47,693 bases of DNA. It comes from Gemmatimonadota bacterium. GTDB taxonomy: Bacteria; Gemmatimonadota; Gemmatimonadetes; Palauibacterales; KS3-K002. Below, piece after piece: positions 41,887 through 47,693 of the stretch (position 1 is the stretch's first letter; every line of letters begins with the position of its first letter). The stretch is taken from contig CP070812.1 in NCBI GenBank assembly GCA_020344015.1, positions 4,454,161 to 4,501,853 of the forward strand. The letters are read 5' to 3'. A program made the position numbers and the translations under genes. The notes under the pieces are model-generated. The model was not told the DNA's origin. It did no database searches and was given only the letters and a program-made list of their open reading frames with translations.

Positions 41887-44105
41887 CGCTCAAAGCGATT
41901 ACACGACACGGCACCATGAACACTGCCCGAAGAATATGCCTTGCCCTTCTCGTTCTGTTCCCGGCAACCGCGCCGGCCGCGCGGGGCCAGGACATCGTCG
42001 AGCTGGCGCGCCGCCGCCATTACCAGCCCGATTCGACCCTACTCGACTACACGTCCAGACTCAACACACTGGTCAGCGCCGCGTTGTCCACCGATCCGCT
42101 GGCGCCGCCCAAGTTGCTCGTGGCCAGCGAGCTGGCGTCTAGCGTGACTTGGGATCGCGACGCCGGACTCCAGGTGAAGATGCTCGGGCAACGCTACGTC
42201 ACATCGTTCGGGCCCGAGGCCGAGGCGGGTCTCGACTTCAGCCGCCCCTGGTTCGTCGCTACGGCGCCGGGGGACAGCCTGCGCCTGCTCGGCGGTATCG
42301 AGATCCCGGAACGAGCCGCGGTACATCCCTTCTCTCAGGGCGCCGACCGCTACTACGAGTACGAGGTTGGTGACACCGTGACGCTCTACGTCGCCGACCG
42401 GCAGGTGGACCTCGTCGAGGTCAAGGTCACGCCCACGCGCGGTGACGAATCGCTCGTCGTCGGATCGGTGTGGGTCGATGGCGCGTCGGGTGACGTGGGC
42501 GCGATGCAGATCCGCTTCGTCGGCCGACGTCTTTGGGACGAGGATGAAGAGGACGCCGAGTGGGTTAACCGCATCCTCTCGGTCTCAGCAACCCTGCAGC
42601 AAGGACTCTGGGAGCAGCGCTACTGGCTGCCGCACCATCAGGAAGTAGAACTCATGGTGCGCATACCCTTTATCGGTAACCTGGCGCTCCCGATAATCTT
42701 CCGTAACGAGTTCGACCGCTACGACGTCAACTCCGGGCAGTCGATCGCATGGCTGTCACCCGACTCGATGCGCGCCGGCATCGACACCAGCACCACCTAC
42801 GACGAAGGCGCGACTCTGTATCTGCGGGCCGGGCGTGAGGTCGAGACCGCCGACGAAGTGCCCGACTCGGCCCGCGGCCGCGAGGCGAACCCGCGCCGCG
42901 AGACGACTCAAATCCGAGCCGGACCCGCGGACGGCGGCTGGGAGATCATCCGTCCACCGGACGACTCGCTCGAGACCTACGACGAATGGGCAGAACCGCT
43001 GGAGACACCCGCCGAGCTCACGCTCCCCTCGGCCGAAGAACTCGAGCGTCGCGCGCGATCGCTCTCGAACGAGATCGTCGGTCGCAAGATGTTCGTTATC
43101 CAGTGGGACCGCTTGGCCGATCTCATCCGTTACAACCGCGTCGAGTCGCTGGCGCTAGGACTGGCGGCGCGTTACGACATCCCACGCCGCGCTTTCTGGT
43201 CGATCGGTGGCCGCGGTAGCTTCGGCTTCGCCGACCTGCAGCCGAAGGCGCGGCTCGACGTCCGCTACGACGCACCACGCATGCGGGTCGAGCTGACCGC
43301 CTACAGTGAGCTTCACGTCGCGGCATCGACTTTGAGCGACGTGAAGCGTGCTTTCGGGAACTCGCTGCGCGCGTTCTTCCTCGGCCGCGATGACGCCGAC
43401 TACTATCGGGCGACCGGCGTGGCGCTCACACTCGACCGTCGTTGGTCCTGGTTCCGCGGCCGCATCGGAGCGGGATTTGAGGACCACACGACGGTGGAGC
43501 GCAACACCGATTTCGCGATTCCCGGCATCTGGCAGGACTCCGTCTTCCAGCTCAACCCGCCGGCGGACGAAGGTATCTTCTGGCGCGGTGACGGCGAGGC
43601 GATCATCTACCTCGGCGACTGGACGCGACCCACCGACCGCGGCCAAATCACAGTGGGGGTCGAGGCAGGCACCGGTGCCGACTCACTCGACTACGTGCAG
43701 GCGCGGGCCGGACTGGAGGGCAAAGTCGATCTGTGGGACCTGGCCTCGCTGGCGCTGGTGGCCCGTGGGGGTTGGTCCGGCGGCGAAGTGCCGCTCCAGA
43801 GACTGTGGCGCATCGGTGGGATCGCGACGCTACGCGGGTTCACCCACGGCACGCTCGCCGGCGAGTCATACTGGACGGGCCGGATCGAGCTGGCCAAGAA
43901 TCGACCGATCTGGAGGCCCGTCGTCTTCGCCGACTTCGGCTGGGCCGGTAACGGGTCCGACTGGCCGGGCGGCGGATCGAGCGACGACGTATTATGGTCG
44001 GTGGGAGGCGGTGTGAGTCTGCTGAACGGATTCTTCCGGGCCGAGCTCGTATCTCCCAAATTCGAGAAGGTCTGGTTCGAGATGTACTTCGCGGGAGCCT
44101 TGTAG
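41883..44105 (+). CDS. Outer-membrane beta-barrel protein (BamA/surface-antigen-like)
   Basis: 740 residues from GTG 41883 (GTGA overlap), or 729 from ATG 41916, which starts a clean signal peptide (ICLALLVLFPATAPAARG). The N-terminal half (about 40-300) is beta-rich and soluble. A charged, low-complexity stretch follows (about 300-390). The C-terminal 350 residues show alternating beta-strands, with IGGIATLRGFTHGTLAGESY containing an LRGF motif as in the L6 loop of Omp85/BamA barrels. The final strand VWFEMYFAGAL lacks a terminal aromatic. It probably inserts in the outer membrane and may transport or anchor a partner. It is co-encoded with the gluzincin lipoprotein and the two-component pair. 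Specific function unknown. Confidence 0.78.
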   Translation: MTLKAITRHGTMNTARRICLALLVLFPATAPAARGQDIVELARRRHYQPDSTLLDYTSRLNTLVSAALSTDPLAPPKLLVASELASSVTWDRDAGLQVKMLGQRYVTSFGPEAEAGLDFSRPWFVATAPGDSLRLLGGIEIPERAAVHPFSQGADRYYEYEVGDTVTLYVADRQVDLVEVKVTPTRGDESLVVGSVWVDGASGDVGAMQIRFVGRRLWDEDEEDAEWVNRILSVSATLQQGLWEQRYWLPHHQEVELMVRIPFIGNLALPIIFRNEFDRYDVNSGQSIAWLSPDSMRAGIDTSTTYDEGATLYLRAGREVETADEVPDSARGREANPRRETTQIRAGPADGGWEIIRPPDDSLETYDEWAEPLETPAELTLPSAEELERRARSLSNEIVGRKMFVIQWDRLADLIRYNRVESLALGLAARYDIPRRAFWSIGGRGSFGFADLQPKARLDVRYDAPRMRVELTAYSELHVAASTLSDVKRAFGNSLRAFFLGRDDADYYRATGVALTLDRRWSWFRGRIGAGFEDHTTVERNTDFAIPGIWQDSVFQLNPPADEGIFWRGDGEAIIYLGDWTRPTDRGQITVGVEAGTGADSLDYVQARAGLEGKVDLWDLASLALVARGGWSGGEVPLQRLWRIGGIATLRGFTHGTLAGESYWTGRIELAKNRPIWRPVVFADFGWAGNGSDWPGGGSSDDVLWSVGGGVSLLNGFFRAELVSPKFEKVWFEMYFAGAL

Positions 44106-44112
44106 AGGAAAG

Positions 44113-45492
44113 ATGACGCGAATACTCATCGTCGACGACGAAGGCAACATTCGCCGGCTCGTCGCCAGCCTGCTAGAGGCCGAGGGCTACACGACCACCG
44201 AGGCGGAGACGGGCGAAGATGCCCTGGTCAAGATGGCGGCGGACGAACCGGAAGCGGTGCTACTCGACCTGGCGCTGCCCGGCGCCAGCGGTCTTGAGGT
44301 GCTCGAGCGGATAGCGGACGACTGGCCGCACGTGCCAGTGGTCATGATGAGCGGCCAGGCGACGCTGGGCGACGCCGTTCAAGCGACGCGGCTTGGAGCT
44401 TTCCAGTTCCTCGAGAAGCCGCTGACTCCGGAAGCCGTGCTGATCACCCTGAAGTCGGCGCTGGAACTGAGGCGCCAACGCGATCTCAACCTCGCGCTGC
44501 GCCGCGAGCTCGAGCCGGGCCAGGAACTCGTCGGATCCGGGCCGGCGATGGAGGAAGTCCGGGCGCTGATCCAGCGCATTGCATCTACAGACTCTAGAGT
44601 ACTCATCACCGGCGAGAGCGGAACGGGGAAAGAACTGGTGGCCGTCGCCATCCACGCTCTGTCGTCGCGCAGTCGTGGGCCATTCGTGCGCATCAACTGC
44701 GCGGCCATCCCACGCGACTTGATCGAAAGCGAGATGTTCGGTCACGAGAAGGGCTCATTCACCGGGGCGACGAGCCAACGGCGTGGCAAGTTCGAGCTGG
44801 CGAACGGCGGCACGCTGTTCCTCGACGAGGTGGGCGACCTGAGTCCCGAAGCTCAAGCCAAGGTGCTGCGTGCCATCGAGGCGGGTGAGATCGAGCGGGT
44901 CGGTGGAGACGAGCTGATCCCCGTGGACGTTCGCATCGTTGCCGCGACGAACCACGATCTGGAGGCGGGGGTGAAGGACGGGACTTTCCGCGAGGACCTC
45001 TACTTCCGACTCCATGTGATGCCGATCAACATTCCGCCGCTGCGCGATCGCAAGGACGACATTCCAGGTCTGGTCGCTCACTTCATCGAACGGTTCAGAA
45101 CGCGGCATGGCCTGCGGCCGCCAAACTTCACCGACTCGGCGATCCAGGCCCTCGTCGCTTACGATTGGCCGGGCAACGTCCGCGAGTTGGGGAACGCCGT
45201 CGAGCGTCTCATGATCCTCTATCCCGATCGCGTCATCGCCGCCCCAGAGATCGCCACCGTCCTTCCTCGCGCCCGCCTCGCGGGCCCGGAGCCCATCGAG
45301 CAGAGCGGCTCACTCTCCGACATGCTGGAGGGCTACGAGCGGCAGCTTATCCAGAGCGCCCTCACGACCGCCGACGGCAACATCGCCGAGGCGGCGCGCC
45401 GGCTGAACACCGATCGGCCGAATCTCTATCGTCGGATGAAGAGGCTCGGGATCCGACGGGAGGGGGTCGAGGACGACTCGCCCAACGCCTAG
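44113..45492 (+). CDS. Sigma54-dependent response regulator (NtrC family)
   Basis: 459-residue activator. Receiver domain 1-120 has D8, D9, phosphorylatable D52 and the conserved Lys in FQFLEKP. The AAA+ domain has Walker A GESGTGKE, the sigma54-contact loop GSFTGA (214-219, the commoner form is GAFTGA), Walker [12 protein letters not shown] and arginine finger region FREDLYFRL. The C-terminal Fis-type HTH is [20 protein letters not shown]. It follows the barrel gene by seven bases and pairs logically with the NtrY-like kinase. Phosphorylation should drive ATP-dependent opening of sigma54 promoters; targets are not known. The possible promoter at 36121-36134 would make the run self-activating. 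Confidence 0.96.
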   Translation: MTRILIVDDEGNIRRLVASLLEAEGYTTTEAETGEDALVKMAADEPEAVLLDLALPGASGLEVLERIADDWPHVPVVMMSGQATLGDAVQATRLGAFQFLEKPLTPEAVLITLKSALELRRQRDLNLALRRELEPGQELVGSGPAMEEVRALIQRIASTDSRVLITGESGTGKELVAVAIHALSSRSRGPFVRINCAAIPRDLIESEMFGHEKGSFTGATSQRRGKFELANGGTLFLDEVGDLSPEAQAKVLRAIEAGEIERVGGDELIPVDVRIVAATNHDLEAGVKDGTFREDLYFRLHVMPINIPPLRDRKDDIPGLVAHFIERFRTRHGLRPPNFTDSAIQALVAYDWPGNVRELGNAVERLMILYPDRVIAAPEIATVLPRARLAGPEPIEQSGSLSDMLEGYERQLIQSALTTADGNIAEAARRLNTDRPNLYRRMKRLGIRREGVEDDSPNA

Positions 45493-45643
45493 CGGCACCG
45501 TGCCCGACCGGCACGCCTGGCGTCTCCAAACGACACGATCCCGCTCCGCCATCCCTCACGGATCGCCTCAGATCAACCCCCAACCGCGGCATCGGGTTTG
45601 CTCCTGACAGGCTGGTGTGACAGTTTGCCTGTTCGGAGGATCA

Positions 45644-47323
45644 ATGAGAAGCCATAGCGTAACCTTTAGTGCGGCAGTCCTGCTCTGCGCCTTGCCGGCG
45701 ACCCTCCCGGCGCAGGACACCATCCAGGTCGGCGTACGCACGCCCCTGCCGCCGGGCGAAGAGCTACCGGCGCAGGTCGCCCACGAGTTAGTCGCTTACT
45801 ACAACAGCCCATCCACTATTCGCTTCAGCGGCAGGACCGAGGTGCCGGCCGACCGGACAATCGGCGGCGACGTTGCGGTCCTCGGTGGCCCCCTGGAGCT
45901 GGCCGGCCGTATCGACGGCGACGTGCTGGTGCTGAACGGCGACATAGCCCTACGCGAGGGCTTTCGGATCAGAGGGGACCTGACGGTAGTGGGCGGCCTG
46001 ATCATCGGCGTCGAGCGGGGCCGGGTCGATGGCATGATCACGACCTACCCGACCGTCTTCCGCTATCGACGTACCGTGGACGGCATCGAGTATCTGGGTC
46101 CGGGGCCGCCCGGCGAAACGCGGCCGACCGGCCGACGCATCATGTTACCCAGCTGGGAGCTGGGTGAAAGCCAGATCTTCGTGTCGGCACGCGCCTACAA
46201 CCGGGTCGAGGGCCTGCCCATCGCCTTCGGGCCCCGCATCACCACTGGCGGCAGGAACCCTCTCCGTCTCGAGGCCTTCCTCATCTGGCGGACTATAGGC
46301 GGCTTCGATCCCGACGAATCCGAACTAGGCTGGGAGCTACGCCTCAGGCAGTGGCTCGGCGGCCACCGTAGCGTCTGGCTCGAAGCGGCGTACTGGTCGG
46401 TCGTCGACCCGATCGAGAGGTGGCAGCTCACCAACCTGGAGAACTCGCTGACCGTCTTCTTCTTTAAGCGCGACTATCGTGATTACTACGAGCGCAAGGG
46501 CTGGTACGGCAGACTCGGCTGGCGCAGCTCGACCCTCTTCGGATCGCTCGAGTTCCGCGACGAAAACCACACCACCCGTAGTGCGCGTGACCCGTGGACG
46601 ATCTTCTGGAATACCAGTGACGAGTTCCGGCCCAATGCCATGATCGATGACGGCGACCTGCAGAGCATCGCGCTCAGGCTAGGAATCGACACGCGCAACG
46701 ACCCCGACCAGCCACTGTCGGGTTGGTACAACGAGTTGAGCCTCGAGCAGGCCGTCGGAGGTCGGCTGAGTGGCGTCAAACCGAGTTTCACCCACCTGCT
46801 CCTCGACCTGCGACGATATAATCGCGTAAGCCGCAACTCGGTGCTCGCCTTCCGGCTGATCGGCGGCGGCCGACTCGGAGACGAGCGGACACCGGCGCAG
46901 CGCGAGCACATGATCGGCGGCACCGGCTCCCTCCCCGGGTTCGACATGATGGAGTTCGACTGCGACGTTCGCAGTTCGGGACTCATCGGCACGGAACCCG
47001 GCTACGGCTGCCAGCGTCTCACGCTCTTCCAAGCCGAGTACCGCACCAGACTGAGGTTCCGCTACCACTGGGACCACAAACAGATCCCTGACGTCTCTGG
47101 CGACATCTTCAGCGTGCAGTTCAATCCGGCGATCGTCCTCTTCTTCAACGCGGGCGCGGCGTGGAACGCTGAGGATTGGTTCGATTATCTCGGAGATAGC
47201 GACAACTGGGTGACGGACGTCGGCGCCGGGCTCGACCTCGGCGGCTTCGGCGCCTACGTCGCCTATCCCCTGGTTGGATCGGGAGAACTCAATTTCTTCG
47301 TTCGCCTGACCGCAAGGTTCTGA
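45644..47323 (+). CDS. Outer-membrane barrel protein with bactofilin-like N-terminal repeats
   Basis: 559 residues from ATG 45644, with GGAGG upstream, giving the signal VTFSAAVLLCALPATLPAQ. Residues about 50-125 form a beta-helix-like ladder of GDVxVLxG repeats: GGDVAVLGGPLELAGRIDGD, VLVLNGDIALREGFRIRGDL, TVVGG. These resemble bactofilin or polymer-forming repeats. The rest (about 170-559) is a series of amphipathic strands ending FFVRLTARF, the C-terminal Phe of outer-membrane proteins. GGTGSLPGFDMMEFDC occupies the position of the Omp85 L6 motif. It follows the NtrC-type gene by 151 bases. It may be a relative of the 41883 barrel with a different plug. Function unknown. Confidence 0.8.
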   Translation: MRSHSVTFSAAVLLCALPATLPAQDTIQVGVRTPLPPGEELPAQVAHELVAYYNSPSTIRFSGRTEVPADRTIGGDVAVLGGPLELAGRIDGDVLVLNGDIALREGFRIRGDLTVVGGLIIGVERGRVDGMITTYPTVFRYRRTVDGIEYLGPGPPGETRPTGRRIMLPSWELGESQIFVSARAYNRVEGLPIAFGPRITTGGRNPLRLEAFLIWRTIGGFDPDESELGWELRLRQWLGGHRSVWLEAAYWSVVDPIERWQLTNLENSLTVFFFKRDYRDYYERKGWYGRLGWRSSTLFGSLEFRDENHTTRSARDPWTIFWNTSDEFRPNAMIDDGDLQSIALRLGIDTRNDPDQPLSGWYNELSLEQAVGGRLSGVKPSFTHLLLDLRRYNRVSRNSVLAFRLIGGGRLGDERTPAQREHMIGGTGSLPGFDMMEFDCDVRSSGLIGTEPGYGCQRLTLFQAEYRTRLRFRYHWDHKQIPDVSGDIFSVQFNPAIVLFFNAGAAWNAEDWFDYLGDSDNWVTDVGAGLDLGGFGAYVAYPLVGSGELNFFVRLTARF

Positions 47324-47693
47324 TCGCGGCAGCGTTTGTCGCGACGTCGGCCGTCGCCGATCCGGCGGCGGCCCAGAGGACCCATCTGTCCCTATCGCCC
47401 GGCAACGCCGAGAACGGCTGGCAGGCCTTCCTGCGGCCCGTCGACATCTTCGCCGACTCCGTGCTCGTCCGCCCGCTGCTCTCGGGCCTGCCTCTCCGCT
47501 TCCACTTCCAGCTCGAGCTCTGGCACGACAAGTTCCTCGCCGACGCTCTGGTCGAGCGGACTTCCTGGTCGCTCATCCTCTACCAGGAACCCTTGTCTGG
47601 CGAGTTCAACCTCACCCGTTCCTGGGACATCGCACGCGACGAGTGGTACTCAGACCTCTTATCGGTCACACAGGCGCTGGAGAGCTGGTACCG
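47320..47693 (+). CDS. Exported protein, partial (DUF4390-like?)
   Basis: Open frame to the right edge, about 124 residues visible. It reads like a secreted protein: a hydrophobic LIAAAFVATSAVADPAAAQ signal, then LPLRFHFQLELWHDKFLADA and WSLILYQEPLSGEFNLTRSW. The strand pattern recalls DUF4390, a family often encoded beside NtrY-type kinases in proteobacteria; the similarity is weak and from memory. No ATG, GTG or TTG is available in frame near the 5' end. The only candidate is CTG 47320, which overlaps the preceding stop as CTGA. The positively charged RK residues of the signal lie before that codon, so the true start is uncertain. The C-terminus is beyond the window. Confidence 0.55.
   Translation, partial: MIAAAFVATSAVADPAAAQRTHLSLSPGNAENGWQAFLRPVDIFADSVLVRPLLSGLPLRFHFQLELWHDKFLADALVERTSWSLILYQEPLSGEFNLTRSWDIARDEWYSDLLSVTQALESWY

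Noticed and set aside
45500..45520. GTGCC/GGCAC hairpin after the NtrC-type gene as terminator
   Set aside because: It has only five pairs and no U-tract, too weak to call.
45614..45629. Sigma54-like TGGTGTG...TTTGCC before the bactofilin-like barrel gene
   Set aside because: The GG and GC are separated by 11 bases rather than 10, which normally abolishes sigma54 promoter function.

Overview
The window is a GC-rich, gene-dense stretch of a Gram-negative chromosome. It carries outer-membrane proteins, many lipoproteins and a tripartite efflux pump. Several protein types (6-bladed beta-propeller lipoproteins sharing a GxGPGEF motif, an M23/M56 fusion peptidase, a TolB-like/TPR protein with an N-terminal membrane pair) are, from memory of these families, typical of Gemmatimonadota. 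That assignment is an inference; no rRNA or other phylogenetic marker is present. I see no tRNA, rRNA, CRISPR array, insertion sequence or phage gene.

Layout. 1-7476 (minus): efflux operon with adaptor, TolC-type channel and two consecutive RND permeases, the last cut by the window edge. 7684-7945 (plus): small DUF2007 gene with a strong promoter that predicts a leaderless mRNA. 7960-9951 (minus): BlaI repressor plus an M56/M23 membrane peptidase, with a near-consensus promoter and a BlaI-like operator at the start point. 9968-11194 (minus): YjbQ and FabI. 11245-11401: a long inverted repeat. 11410-12543 (minus): propeller-type lipoprotein. 12911-15080 (plus): tandem duplicated PDZ/multi-TM proteins. 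15295-17887 (plus): two-subunit molybdenum hydroxylase, then a terminator. 18147-22828: TPR membrane protein, transglutaminase-like protein, M20 peptidase and small lipoprotein, with overlapping 3' ends. 23013-26345 (plus): iron uptake operon with a membrane-anchored DtxR-FeoA fusion and FeoB split into GTPase and permease genes, behind two tandem DtxR-like boxes. 26342-28169 (minus): ECF sigma factor, anti-sigma factor and a secretin-N-like lipoprotein. 28304-32126 (plus): three tandem propeller lipoproteins. 32139-35804 (minus): archease, RtcB and two universal stress proteins. 36194-47693 (plus): a long, tightly coupled run of FmdB zinc ribbon, nicotinate phosphoribosyltransferase, kinase/ATPase fusion, histidine kinase, gluzincin lipoprotein, BamA-like barrel, sigma54 activator, bactofilin-like barrel protein and a truncated exported protein.

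How the parts fit. Much of the window concerns the envelope: efflux, a cell-wall sensing or cutting peptidase, ECF control, surface lipoproteins, and a two-component system whose kinase and regulator genes enclose a secreted peptidase and an outer-membrane barrel. The best candidates for something undescribed are (i) that envelope two-component locus at 39143-47693, (ii) the structured 113-nt inverted repeat at 35944-36056 upstream of the same gene run, and (iii) the membrane-anchored, self-operated iron regulator fused to FeoA.
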